Both the position numbers and the translations under genes were made by a program. A stretch of 54,437 nt of DNA from Bacteroidetes bacterium OLB12 (lineage in GTDB: Bacteria > Bacteroidota > Bacteroidia > Cytophagales > Cyclobacteriaceae), in the NCBI GenBank assembly GCA_001567185.1, contig LNFR01000033.1, forward strand, positions 1 through 54,437, read 5' to 3'. How positions within the stretch are numbered: position 1 is the first letter of the stretch; each line of letters starts with the position of its first letter. Under the pieces are notes generated by a model that saw only the letters and a program-made list of their open reading frames with translations, was not told where the DNA came from and did not search any database. This document shows, piece after piece, positions 1 through 8,378 of this stretch.

Positions 1-287
1 GCCAACTCAACCGGATAATCAAAATCTACTTTACGAAATGCCTCTTTGGTTTTTGCCTGCCTGATGGTAGTGCCCAAACAACAAAATACATCATCTGCTT
101 TTAGATTGGTGAATTTTGTCCACTCATCCACGTTCAGTAAAACATTCTCCAGTTTTGGGTGGGCCGTGGATATTGGCTTACGGCTAAGTGCTATTACTTT
201 TTCATACGCAGTATCTGTAAGCAGCAACTGTAACAATTGGTTGCCAATTAACCCTGTTGCCCCCGCCAGTACCGCAGTACGTGCCAT
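1..287 (-). CDS. NAD(P)-binding Rossmann protein, partial
   Basis: The gene runs off the left edge, so only the first 95 residues are visible. They open with a Rossmann nucleotide-binding glycine motif (GATGLIG, residues 9-15) after a short beta strand. A DDVFCCLGTT stretch follows (residues 65-74), where atypical short-chain dehydrogenases of the HTATIP2/NAD(P)H-binding type have a similar core strand. The ATG at 287 overlaps the stop of the upstream gene (TAATG), so the two are probably translationally coupled. The substrate cannot be told from this fragment. Confidence 0.8.
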   Translation of the reverse strand, partial: MARTAVLAGATGLIGNQLLQLLLTDTAYEKVIALSRKPISTAHPKLENVLLNVDEWTKFTNLKADDVFCCLGTTIRQAKTKEAFRKVDFDYPVEL

Positions 288-808
288 TAAAAAGTCTGTT
301 GAATTTCTTTCCTCAACTCTGAAAGCGCCAGCCCGATCAAGTCAACCTGTTTGGACATAACCGCTTCAAAAATCTTTTTCGATAACTCAATGCTGGTGGC
401 TTCTGCCGGCAAAGCGGATGCGGCATCATTGATTGTAAGCACCAAATCTTCCTTGGCATTGCGTACCTGGTTCCATACTTCTTCACTCATATAAACCTGT
501 TGCGATACGTTATGATTGTACTCGTTGCGGATCTCATCCAACAATACCCGTTGAAACTCACGCGCGGTAAAACCGGGGTTGTTTAAGCGGATTAATAAGT
601 TTTGTGGTGCAATACGCTCCAGGAACAACGTCATGCGTTCATACGCCTGCAACCGGGCCGGCAAAATGGTTTCAATACTGCGGGTGCGTATTTCTAATTT
701 TTTTAATTCAATTTCCTTGATGATGAATGACCGCACGGTTAAGTAAACGGCATACAGCACCAGTGCCGCAGGCACCAGGATTTTTACAAATTCAATAACA
801 GCTTCCAT
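287..808 (-). CDS. Conserved Bacteroidota membrane-anchored protein (DUF7935-like)
   Basis: 173 residues. One N-terminal transmembrane helix (about residues 5-27, FVKILVPAALVLYAVYLTV) is followed by a charged, mainly helical cytoplasmic region containing ERMTLFLERIAPQNLLIRL, a stretch I associate with a small Bacteroidota-only family of unknown function; the name DUF7935 is from memory. The stop overlaps the start of the next gene by one base. It is divergent from the A-type carrier gene, with 74 bp between the starts. No enzymatic motif is visible. Confidence 0.75.
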   Translation of the reverse strand: MEAVIEFVKILVPAALVLYAVYLTVRSFIIKEIELKKLEIRTRSIETILPARLQAYERMTLFLERIAPQNLLIRLNNPGFTAREFQRVLLDEIRNEYNHNVSQQVYMSEEVWNQVRNAKEDLVLTINDAASALPAEATSIELSKKIFEAVMSKQVDLIGLALSELRKEIQQTF

Positions 809-847
809 GGGAATTAAATGAGATTCAAAGGTGTTTAATTTTTTAGA

Positions 848-855
848 TAATTTTG
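848..855 (+). promoter_or_regulatory. Bacteroidota -7 element (TAATTTTG)
   Basis: TAATTTTG fits the Bacteroidota sigma-ABfr -7 consensus TAnnTTTG and lies 27 bp before the ATG at 883, a typical distance. No clear TTTG -33 box is visible at the right spacing, so this is a consensus match only. Confidence 0.45.
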
Positions 856-882
856 ACCATTGCCAGCTAATATTAATGCCTG

Positions 883-1200
883 ATGTTTGAAAAAATTGAG
901 CCGGTAGGATTAACCCCCCGGGCAGCCGAAGAAGTACGCAGGATTATGCAAACCAAAAACATACCCGCTGCGTATGGTTTGCGCGTGGGCATACGCGGAG
1001 GCGGCTGCGGAGGGGTGGCGCTTATGATTGGCTTTGATAAAGAAAAACCAACCGATCTAACCTATTGTATAGAAGGCATTACAATTCACATCGATAAAAA
1101 GCACACCATGTACCTGATTGGTAAGGAGGTTGATTTTTATGAAGGAGCCGATGCAAAAGGATTTCTGTTTGCCGATCAGAAAGACAAACTATCCACCTGA
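883..1200 (+). CDS. HesB/IscA-family A-type iron-sulfur carrier, lacking the C-terminal Cys pair
   Basis: 105 residues with the A-type carrier fold: LTPRAAEEVRRIM, then LRVGIRGGGCGG with the first conserved cysteine at residue 42, then the IDKKHTMYLIGKEVDFY strand region. Canonical IscA/ErpA/SufA proteins end with a CGC motif that completes cluster binding. Here that position reads GFLFADQKDKLST, with no cysteine. The only other cysteine is C62. Similar short forms occur in Bacteroidota as I recall, so this is probably a subfamily and not a truncation. Cluster binding may need a dimer using C42, or another role is possible. No suf genes are adjacent. Confidence 0.85.
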   Translation: MFEKIEPVGLTPRAAEEVRRIMQTKNIPAAYGLRVGIRGGGCGGVALMIGFDKEKPTDLTYCIEGITIHIDKKHTMYLIGKEVDFYEGADAKGFLFADQKDKLST

Positions 1201-2188
1201 TTAGATAAGCTGTTTGTAATGCCTGGCTGTTAATTGTTTAACACGATAAATCAGGCTCATACCCGGGCAATACCCCAAACAAAACCAGTTTTTTAAAAAT
1301 AACGGCCTTTTCAAAAATGCCTGCCATGCACTTTGTAGCGCTTTGTCCGTTACCTTCCAATACAAATGATAAAATGCTGCTTCTCGAGAAAGACGCGAAG
1401 TATCAGCCGCATAAACAACCTCCCACCCTTTCACAAATTTTTTCGAGTTCTGTTGTATCCGATTTCTGAAGGCTATCCAAACCGGAAGTCCTTCGTTGCT
1501 TCGACAGGTGGATGATTGTTCGGTCTATCATAGCAAATCGAAACGAGAATTCTCTTCGGGAAACAGAGGTTCTTAAAATGCGATAATAGTAAAGCGGTTC
1601 TTTGAGATTGACCGATGGAAATTGATCGATTACCCGTGCAGCGAGATCGGTATCGGCCATGTTTTTTCTGAAATAGAGGCGGTAAAATTCGTCTAACTCC
1701 CGTACCATGCGGGTACGAAAAATTGTAGTGGGCCCGTGAAACTGCGGCATGACCAGGTTCGCTTCACGAATGTGCGCATAATCGTCTGACAGACTTACCA
1801 ATCGGATTAGCCGGCCATTTTCATCCATTGCCCAATACGAAGTTCCACACATGGCAACTTCCGGTTTTTGATTGAGCAAGGTCATTTGTTTTTGCAAACG
1901 CGATGGATGCGACACATCATCGGCATCGGTTATACTTACATAATCTGTTTCAACCAATTGCACCATTTCATTCATACTTACTACCCTGCCCCGGTTTTCA
2001 TTAAAATAAAATCGTTTGATGCGGTTGTCCTGAAACAAATTCATTTTGGCTCGGGTGGCATCGGTTGAACCATCATCTACCAGCCATAATTCAAAATCGG
2101 TAAAGGTTTGATGCAACAAACTTCCAATGGCCTCTTCTATAAACGGGGCCGCATTGAAAGCCGGCATAATAAGGGTAAGCTGTGGCAT
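1201..2188 (-). CDS. Family 2 glycosyltransferase, frameshifted
   Basis: The N-terminal part (1403-2188) is a GT-A catalytic domain: LTLIMPAFNAAPFIEEAI, WLVDDGSTD (nucleotide-binding Asp) and ITDADD (metal-binding DxD type). It terminates early in an unrelated tail. The typical C-terminal region of such transferases (SREAAFYHLYWKV, then FLKNWFCLGY) continues in another frame at 1201-1434. Removing one A from the six-base run at 1438-1443 joins both parts into about 328 residues. The indel sits in a homopolymer, so a sequencing error is likely. Probably transfers a sugar to a cell-surface glycan; donor and acceptor are unknown. It lies 43 bp after folB on the same strand. Confidence 0.82.
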
Positions 2189-2231
2189 GATAGGTACTTA
2201 CCGGTGTGCAGGTTTTACTGGTCCAGGAAAT

Positions 2232-2594
2232 TCAATCCCGATCTTTACTTACCGTTACCGTTGCTTTTTTACAAACTCCGCCAATGGGTGGGTTAAACTT
2301 GGAAATCTGAACTTCCACACGTTGCGCTTCAAAAAATGCTTCCAGCGTTCGGCTTGCAATGGCATAGCCCACGGTTTCCAATAGTTTGGAAGGTTTGGCC
2401 ATTTCGTCCTTAACAATTGCGTAAAGGTTTTCGTAGTTGATGGTTCCGCTCAGGTCATCCTGAAAAGCCGAATCTAAAAATTCGGTTTCTACCACTACAT
2501 CTACTTCAAACTTATTTCCGGAAGATCGCTCGTGCGGATATACCCCATGGTAGGCATGAAACTCCAATCCTTCCAGCGCTACTTTGCCTGTCAT
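2232..2594 (-). CDS. folB: Dihydroneopterin aldolase
   Basis: 120 residues, the usual length of FolB, which cleaves 7,8-dihydroneopterin to 6-hydroxymethyl-dihydropterin and glycolaldehyde in folate synthesis. Family signatures are YHGVYPHE (residues 15-22, with the substrate-binding Glu22), LLETVG with Glu73, and the catalytic lysine in ISKFNPP (Lys99). Its ATG overlaps the stop of the DivIVA-domain gene by 4 bp (ATGA, 2591-2594), so it is co-translated with it. No other folate genes are in view. Confidence 0.93.
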   Translation of the reverse strand: MTGKVALEGLEFHAYHGVYPHERSSGNKFEVDVVVETEFLDSAFQDDLSGTINYENLYAIVKDEMAKPSKLLETVGYAIASRTLEAFFEAQRVEVQISKFNPPIGGVCKKATVTVSKDRD

Positions 2595-3304
2595 TGAATA
2601 TCGTCAAAGAAAGAGCGTTGAATTTGTTGTACTGTTGTTGTTTCAACCGGTGTTGTTTTTACAACTTCGGTTACAACCGGCTGTTGCAGCGATTTCTTGA
2701 TTTCGTTTTCAAGTTCGGCATTTGGAAACAATGCCTTTTTACTTTCGCGTTTGGCCAGGGCCAGGTGCTGATCCGGATCAAAATCGCGGGCCGAAGATTT
2801 AGCACGTTCAACACGATCGATTGTTTCGCCTGCAAGTCGTTTCAGATCGGCAAGCAAATTATCCCGATGCAGCTCTAATGTTTTGTAATGCTGCCCCAGT
2901 GTTTTCAAACGCTCTTCCATTTCATCCAGCATCTGGCGCGAAAGCATTTCGGCTTCCTCAATGGTATTTTTTGCTTTGGTTTTTGCTTCGTTTAAGATAG
3001 AATCGGCTTTAAGCTGATTTTCTTTTAAAATCAATTCGGCTGTTTTGTTAGCCTGGCCGATTACACTGGCACCCGTATCTTCCGCGGTTTTAAGGGTTTT
3101 GAAAAGTGAACTCTCCACTTCGCGCAACTTGGAAACTTCGCGTTCGGTGGCTTCCAGTTTAATGCGGTGTTCTTTCATTTCATCCAATACACGTTCCCAT
3201 TCCTGCGAAAGCGTAAGCAAAAACGCATTTACTTCATCTTTGTCGTAGCCGCGAAGTACTTTTTCAAATGCTTTCTGACGGATTTCCAGCGGTGTGATTT
3301 TCAT
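2591..3304 (-). CDS. DivIVA-domain protein
   Basis: 237 residues. The first about 40 residues match the DivIVA/GpsB lipid-binding start (ITPLEIRQKAFEKVLRGYDKDEVNAFL). A long coiled coil rich in E, K and L (residues 35-170) and a Pro/Thr/Val-rich tail (about 205-225) follow. In Gram-positive bacteria DivIVA marks curved membrane at poles and septum; Bacteroidota carry homologues of unclear function. It heads an operon with folB by a 4-bp overlap. A scaffold role at the inner membrane is inferred from the domain alone. Confidence 0.87.
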   Translation of the reverse strand: MKITPLEIRQKAFEKVLRGYDKDEVNAFLLTLSQEWERVLDEMKEHRIKLEATEREVSKLREVESSLFKTLKTAEDTGASVIGQANKTAELILKENQLKADSILNEAKTKAKNTIEEAEMLSRQMLDEMEERLKTLGQHYKTLELHRDNLLADLKRLAGETIDRVERAKSSARDFDPDQHLALAKRESKKALFPNAELENEIKKSLQQPVVTEVVKTTPVETTTVQQIQRSFFDDIQ

Positions 3305-3446
3305 ACGGGTGTGGTTTAATTACAAGTTAAAAAAATGGTGTTAGTTTAAAAAAATGGCTGCCTGTATCTAATCTCCTGACAGCTATAACGTTAATCCACA
3401 GTCAAATGTATAAATTTTTATCAGAAATACCCTAATCAAGCCCAAT

Positions 3447-4364
3447 TCACGCCAGAAAGCGAAGGTCCCACACTGAAATGCTTCGGTCATCACTTGCGCT
3501 AACGAGTTGGTTCTGGTATGCCGTCCACAATAATTTATTAACGGAGGTACCATGGCCGGCATGACGCGCCTTATCAATAACCTTCAATAATTTCAGTTCA
3601 TCCGTCTTCCAGATTTTTATCGCCTTATCCATGCTGGCAGTGGCAAAGTATTCCCCGGAAGGGCTGAATGCAATATGATTGATGGCAAACAAATGGGCTA
3701 CCACCTCACCTGCCTGCGTATAGTTTGCGGGAACATCCCAGGCTTTGAGGCGGGCATCGCGCGAGCCACTGATCAAAAAATTGTTATCGGGTGTATAGCG
3801 TAGCGCGAAAACAGAGTTGGCATGTGCTTTAAATTCATGCTTCAACTTGTAATCCCGCAAGGAAAAAATCCGGATGTAGTGATCGCTATAGCCAACGGCC
3901 AGCTCTCCGCTTTTCGGGTTGATTGCAAACACACGCGCGTTTTTTACAGATCGTGCTACCCAGGTTTTAATTTGAAGGTTAATCCGATCAATCACGGTAA
4001 TCATTCCTTCGCCAGATGCAACGAGTAGATCATCCTCTATGGTGGTGATGTCGAAAATAGCGGCTGCAGTTACCTGCAATGATGCTACTTCTTTTTTCTG
4101 TTGCCAATCCAGAATATGAATACCATCGTAATTATGGCCGGCAATAAGCAGGTTGGATTTCTTATCGTGATGAATGGCGTAAACCGAATTGGGAAGCCGG
4201 GCGATAAGTTCGCCTTCGTTGGGTTGTGTTAAATCCCACTTTACAATCATTCCATCGCCCCCAGCAGAAAAGAAGGTCGATTCGTTTATGGCAGGTTCTA
4301 AGGTATAGACACAATCGCGATGACCGGTAAATGCATGCAGTTTATTAACCTGAACAGCCGACAT
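3447..4364 (-). CDS. WD40-repeat protein
   Basis: 305 residues filled with WD40 blades. Clear units include FTGHRDCVYTLEP...GGDGMIVKWDL, LISGSRDARLKAWDV, FATASMDKAIKIWKT and the closing LVSASDDRSISVWDL. The length suits one seven-bladed propeller. There is no signal peptide, so it is probably cytoplasmic and acts as an interaction platform. It is transcribed divergently from the phosphopantetheinyl transferase, with only 52 bp between the starts. No partner can be deduced. Confidence 0.88.
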   Translation of the reverse strand: MSAVQVNKLHAFTGHRDCVYTLEPAINESTFFSAGGDGMIVKWDLTQPNEGELIARLPNSVYAIHHDKKSNLLIAGHNYDGIHILDWQQKKEVASLQVTAAAIFDITTIEDDLLVASGEGMITVIDRINLQIKTWVARSVKNARVFAINPKSGELAVGYSDHYIRIFSLRDYKLKHEFKAHANSVFALRYTPDNNFLISGSRDARLKAWDVPANYTQAGEVVAHLFAINHIAFSPSGEYFATASMDKAIKIWKTDELKLLKVIDKARHAGHGTSVNKLLWTAYQNQLVSASDDRSISVWDLRFLA

Positions 4365-4416
4365 GAAGAGGAATTCAATTTTTTAACAAAATTGTACGAT
4401 TAACCGTGAGAAACCA

Positions 4417-5040
4417 ATGCCCCTGGTGAAATTACAGAAAGACAATGCACAAAGTGGTTGGGCACTCTGGTTTATTACCGAATCGGAAGAAACGCTGCAG
4501 GCCATAGGCGGAGTTACTATGGACGATTCGATTTCCAGTTACACCAAACGAGTGGAATGGTTGGCCGGTAGGGCGCTGGTGAAAGAATTGGTGGAGCAAT
4601 GTGGATTGGATTTTTATGGGATCAAAAAAAATGAGTTTGGCAAACCTGCGTTAATCAACCACCCGCACCACATCTCACTCTCACACTCCTACCCTTATGT
4701 GGCAGCACAAATTGATTTACACCTTGAAGTAGGCATAGACCTGGAGCAACCCAAGTCCAAACTATTGAATATTGCACCCCGAATTTTATCATCGGCCGAG
4801 CTGGCTGATGCCGGGGAGGATATCCTGAAACACTGTGTATATTGGTGTGCAAAAGAGGCGCTTTATAAATCGTACGGAAAACGTGGCCTTCATTTTGCAG
4901 ATCATCTGCTGGTAAAACCATTTGAGTTGGCTCGTATGGGCGATTTGCAGGGAAGTATTGAAATTAACGGGTTCTCCAGGCAATTACCCCTGCAGTATCG
5001 CATACAGCCCGATTATGTTTTGGTTTGTACAAAAATTTAA
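4417..5040 (+). CDS. 4'-phosphopantetheinyl transferase (Sfp/AcpT superfamily)
   Basis: 207 residues. The superfamily motifs are present: VGIDLE (residues 105-110, Mg-binding Asp108 and Glu110) and WCAKEALYKS (143-152, with Lys146 and Glu147). KPALINHPHHISLSHS matches the coenzyme A-binding strand region. The enzyme moves the phosphopantetheine arm of CoA to a serine of acyl or peptidyl carrier proteins. Its length fits Sfp-type or mid-sized AcpT-type enzymes and not the 120-residue AcpS. No carrier-protein gene is nearby, so the partner is unknown. The downstream redoxin gene starts 6 bp after its stop. Confidence 0.92.
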   Translation: MPLVKLQKDNAQSGWALWFITESEETLQAIGGVTMDDSISSYTKRVEWLAGRALVKELVEQCGLDFYGIKKNEFGKPALINHPHHISLSHSYPYVAAQIDLHLEVGIDLEQPKSKLLNIAPRILSSAELADAGEDILKHCVYWCAKEALYKSYGKRGLHFADHLLVKPFELARMGDLQGSIEINGFSRQLPLQYRIQPDYVLVCTKI

Positions 5041-5045
5041 TTGTT

Positions 5046-5603
5046 ATGAAAACTGTACTGGCTTTAAGTTTATTTCTGTTAGCGAATGTGTTAACCGCCC
5101 AGGAAATAAAAGACTTTTCTCTTATCAATACGAAAGATGGTAAAACGGTATCCTTATTGGGATTAAGGGCCCCGGTTATGGTGGTAGTGTTTACCAGCCA
5201 CGAATGTCCGTTCGACAACTATTACAAAGAAAGATTGAAAGAACTGGTGACACAATATACGGGTAAGGTTCAGTTTGTACTCATCAATTCTAACCAGGAA
5301 CCTCAGGAAAATATCGACCAGATGGCGATTCATTATAAAGATGTAAATGTGCCCTACCTGGCCGATAAAGACCAGGTTGCCATGGAAGCATTGGGTGCCC
5401 GCAAAAGCACAGAAGTGTTTTTGATTTCAACCAGCAGCGGCAAAATGAACGTGGTGTATAGTGGCGCCATTGACGATAATCCACAGGTTGCAAAAGATGT
5501 AAAGCAAACCTTTTTAAAAGATGCTATCGAGAAGGTATTAGCTGGTCAAAAAATCGATGTAAACACACAACGCGCATCGGGCTGCACAATCAGAAGGAAA
5601 TAA
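5046..5603 (+). CDS. Exported thioredoxin-like (redoxin) protein
   Basis: I choose the ATG at 5046, which gives a clean signal peptide (MKTVLALSLFLLANVLTAQ); the TTG at 5025 would overlap the upstream gene and spoil it. The 185-residue product has a thioredoxin/AhpC-like fold with the active-site region FTSHECPFDNYY. There is one cysteine (Cys54) and no CxxC. A second cysteine is near the end (GCTIRRK, Cys180), as in a family of periplasmic redoxins ending in GCxIKW. Cys54-Cys180 may form the redox pair; a peroxiredoxin-like role is inferred. Confidence 0.82.
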   Translation: MKTVLALSLFLLANVLTAQEIKDFSLINTKDGKTVSLLGLRAPVMVVVFTSHECPFDNYYKERLKELVTQYTGKVQFVLINSNQEPQENIDQMAIHYKDVNVPYLADKDQVAMEALGARKSTEVFLISTSSGKMNVVYSGAIDDNPQVAKDVKQTFLKDAIEKVLAGQKIDVNTQRASGCTIRRK

Positions 5604-5604
5604 C

Positions 5605-6744
5605 TTATTTCTTAAACACAAACTGTTCGAAATTCTCCCTGTTCACTACGGTAAACTTAGCATCGGGGTAAGCCTCGCGCCACGCCTTGGGCGCTTTAAC
5701 CTTATTATTGGTGAGTTTAAACTCATATCCAAATAATTTTCCTGTGCGTTCTTCAACCCAATCTATTTCTTGCCTGTCGTGCGTACGCCAGAAATAGTTG
5801 TTGGCATGTATGCGTTGATAGTGTTGAACTTTTAATCGTTCGGATGCCAGGTAATTTTCCCACAACAAACCAGTATCATCGCGCTGAGTAAACGCTGCAA
5901 AGTTTGCCACAATCGCATTCCGGATTCCGTTATCATGAAAATACCAGCGCTTAGTCTTTACTATTTCCTTACGAAGATTACGGCTATACCCTTCTAATTT
6001 GAAAAGAATAAAAACTTTGGTGAGTAAATCCAGATAGCGTTCAACTGTGTTTTTACTCATCTGCAGATTACGGCCCAGCTCTTCCAACGAAACTTCGTGC
6101 CCTACCTGCCATGCAACTAATTTTAAGAGGTTAAAAATTTTGTCTGCGTTTCTAAGATTTTCAAGCGCAAGAATATCCTTATACAAGTAAGCACTTGTGA
6201 GCTCACGTAAATAATCCTGTTTTTGTTTGGTTGTGCGTAAATTTGAGACTTCGGGGTAGCATCCAAATATCAGCTTTTCGTCCAGCAATCTTTGGCGTGT
6301 GAGGGCATCTTCAAACTGAGCATATTCTAATTGAGCCAATGGAAATAATCTGAATTCAGTTTTTCTGCCCGTTAGAGGTTCGCCCAATTTATTATTAAGG
6401 TCAAACATAGAAGAGCCGGTTGCTAAAATCCTAAGTCCCTTTAATTCATCAACCATCAACTTCAGAATTAAACCGGCCTCCGGTAGTTTTTGGGCTTCAT
6501 CGATTATCAGGTATTTGTACCCTGCTACAAGTTGCTTATAATTCGTAACTGACCGCTGGCCAAGCTGTTGTTGAACCAGCATATCTTCCCCGTTTAATAG
6601 CAGACACTTGGATTTTCCTACAGATTCAACCAATTGATTTACCAGGTAAGTTTTACCCGTGCGCCTGGCGCCCAACAACACCACTGCCTTACCGGGAACC
6701 AAGGCTTTTTGAATCAGTTTTGATAAAATTCGCTGATAATCCAT
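5605..6744 (-). CDS. AAA-family ATPase with DUF4143 domain
   Basis: 379 residues. N-terminal P-loop ATPase (AAA_14) with Walker A GARRTGKT (residues 25-32), Walker B YLIIDEAQ and the sensor-like ILATGSS. The C-terminal DUF4143 domain includes the TERKLFGYEFKL-type nuclease-like strand near residue 335. These proteins are widespread, often patchily distributed, and of unknown function; many are thought to be accessory or mobile. It is convergent with the redoxin gene, separated by one base. Two tandem palindromes lie immediately upstream of its ATG (6761-6820) and probably regulate it. Confidence 0.9.
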   Translation of the reverse strand: MDYQRILSKLIQKALVPGKAVVLLGARRTGKTYLVNQLVESVGKSKCLLLNGEDMLVQQQLGQRSVTNYKQLVAGYKYLIIDEAQKLPEAGLILKLMVDELKGLRILATGSSMFDLNNKLGEPLTGRKTEFRLFPLAQLEYAQFEDALTRQRLLDEKLIFGCYPEVSNLRTTKQKQDYLRELTSAYLYKDILALENLRNADKIFNLLKLVAWQVGHEVSLEELGRNLQMSKNTVERYLDLLTKVFILFKLEGYSRNLRKEIVKTKRWYFHDNGIRNAIVANFAAFTQRDDTGLLWENYLASERLKVQHYQRIHANNYFWRTHDRQEIDWVEERTGKLFGYEFKLTNNKVKAPKAWREAYPDAKFTVVNRENFEQFVFKK

Positions 6745-6760
6745 ATCCGCAAAGGTATCA

Positions 6761-6820
6761 AAATTCCGTCAGTAAACTGACGGAATTTACATAATTTCCG
6801 TCACTAAACTGACGGAATTT
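6761..6820. promoter_or_regulatory. Tandem palindromes upstream of the DUF4143 ATPase
   Basis: The first unit (6761-6788) is a perfect palindrome with 13-bp arms AAATTCCGTCAGT and ACTGACGGAATTT around AA. The second (6793-6820) repeats the right arm exactly and has a slightly diverged left arm. The copies are 32 bp apart, about three helix turns, and start 17 bp before the ATG at 6744. They look like operator sites for a dimeric regulator, or binding sites of the ATPase itself. This is inferred from position and symmetry only. Confidence 0.6.
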
Positions 6821-6850
6821 ATAGTTTCCCCTATGAAAGACTTATATAAA

Positions 6851-7606
6851 TCACAAACGCTTTACCACCGTGGCGCTGGCTTGGGCCGTAGGTAAAACAA
6901 CCAAATCGGCCACTACCACATGAGCCGGACGCGTAACAGCAAAGAGAATCAGGTCTGCAATATCTTCTCCCCGCAAAGGGGTTAATCCTTTATATACCTG
7001 GTTTGCTCTTTCGTTATCGCCTTTAAAGCGAACAAGCGAGAATTCTGTTTCTACCATACCCGGATGAATTCCGGTAACTTTAATACCGTGTGCGTTTAAG
7101 TCGATGCGCATACCTTTGGTGAGCGCATCTACCGCAAACTTACTGGCACAATACACATTGCCATTGGCATATACTTCCTTGCCTGCAATAGAGCCGATAT
7201 TAATAATGTGCCCCCGGTTGTTGGCCACCATTACCGGAAGTACTGCTTTGGTAACGTATAACAATCCCTTCACATTAATATCCAGCATGGCATCCCAGTC
7301 CTCCACGCTTCCCTGCTGAATAGGATCCAGACCATGTGCATTGCCGGCATTGTTAATCAACACCTCAATATTTTTCCAATCATCCGGCAAGGAGGCAATT
7401 TGTGAAGTAGTTTGTTGCTGATCGCGCACATCAAACGAGAGCGTATGAATCCGCGTAAGCGAAGCCAGTTCGGCTGCCAGTTTTTGCAGGCGGTCTTTTC
7501 TGCGTCCGCACAGAATCAAATCAAAATTAGTTGAAGCCAGCAACCGGGCTGTAGCTTCGCCAATACCGGAAGTAGCCCCGGTTATCAATGCTATTCGCTT
7601 AGCCAT
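6851..7606 (-). CDS. SDR-family NADP-dependent oxidoreductase (YdfG-like)
   Basis: 251 residues, a classical short-chain dehydrogenase. Cofactor motif TGATSGIG (9-16), NNAG (85-88), catalytic Ser139 in NIGSIAG, Tyr152 and Lys156 in YCASKFA. CGRRKDRLQ after the second strand, with Arg residues, suggests NADP preference. The pattern resembles YdfG/serine and 3-hydroxy acid dehydrogenases, which oxidise L-allo-threonine or related 3-hydroxy acids; the true substrate is open. It is a single-gene unit between the ATPase and porT. Confidence 0.9.
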   Translation of the reverse strand: MAKRIALITGATSGIGEATARLLASTNFDLILCGRRKDRLQKLAAELASLTRIHTLSFDVRDQQQTTSQIASLPDDWKNIEVLINNAGNAHGLDPIQQGSVEDWDAMLDINVKGLLYVTKAVLPVMVANNRGHIINIGSIAGKEVYANGNVYCASKFAVDALTKGMRIDLNAHGIKVTGIHPGMVETEFSLVRFKGDNERANQVYKGLTPLRGEDIADLILFAVTRPAHVVVADLVVLPTAQASATVVKRL

Positions 7607-7641
7607 AACTTTATAGATAGGATTGCAAAGGTTGAAAATAC

Positions 7642-8378
7642 CTATTGAAAGATAAAATAAACTGAAATGGTATTGGTGTTCAACCGTTGTATCGGGTCGC
7701 TGTAAACGCTGGAGCGATTGCCCATCATATTTACGATACCGCGGGCAAACCGAATTTCTTGTGAGAACTTAAACAGGGGAAAATAAAAATCAAAGCCAAG
7801 ACCTGTTTCCAGTTGCAGGTTGTTCTTGCGAATATCCAGCAAAGCCGATGAGGCTGAATGTCGTTCTTACCCGACAGCTCAAAGCCGGGTGTTATACCTC
7901 CAACCATGTACATGCGTACATTACCCCTTCGCATGGATTTGTACTTTAATAAAAGCGGAAGTTCTACGTGGGTGGTTTCTACAAACTGCTGCTGGCTGGT
8001 TTCGTCAGTATAATTGTATTGCAACCGGTGTGTATAAAAACCAGCTTTAGGCATAATGCGCAAATCCACAAACTCATTTACGCGGTAGTTTACCAAAAAC
8101 CCCAATGAAAACCCGGGCGAAAACTGAGCCATGACAGAATGTACGGTATCAAACTGTTGCGTAATGAATTTAGGAGCATACTTTACCTGGTAGGCTGATG
8201 TGTGCAGCCCAATCATAAATCCATAACTGATTAACCGCTCGTCATAGTTGGGATTATTCTGCCGTGCCCATTTAAAAACCTGTGCCTGTGTTAACAAAGG
8301 CAAGGCCATCAGGGCAACTACCAACACTACTTGGTAGCCGAATACAGCGAACTTATTCCGAATGTAAGTGACTTGCAT
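7642..8378 (-). CDS. porT: Type IX secretion outer-membrane protein PorT, frameshifted
   Basis: The first part (7731-8378) has a signal peptide ending LLTQAQ, then NPNYDERLISYGFMIG and ELPLLLKYKSMRRGNVRMYMVGGI, all typical of PorT. The last about 65 residues (LQLETGLGFDFYFPLFKFSQEIRFARG...) are in another frame at 7642-7842. An indel between about 7840 and 7875 joins them into about 245 residues, the usual PorT length. PorT is an outer-membrane beta barrel of the T9SS. The ATG at 8378 overlaps ubiE by 52 bp. A GTG at 8327 would overlap its stop by one base, but its signal peptide lacks a positive start; I prefer the ATG. ubiE-porT adjacency is common in Bacteroidota. Confidence 0.8.

Noticed and set aside
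5604-5626. Small GGAAATAA/TTATTTC hairpin at the redoxin/ATPase convergent stops as a terminator
   Set aside because: The stem is short and AT-only, without a clear T tract; it may be chance.
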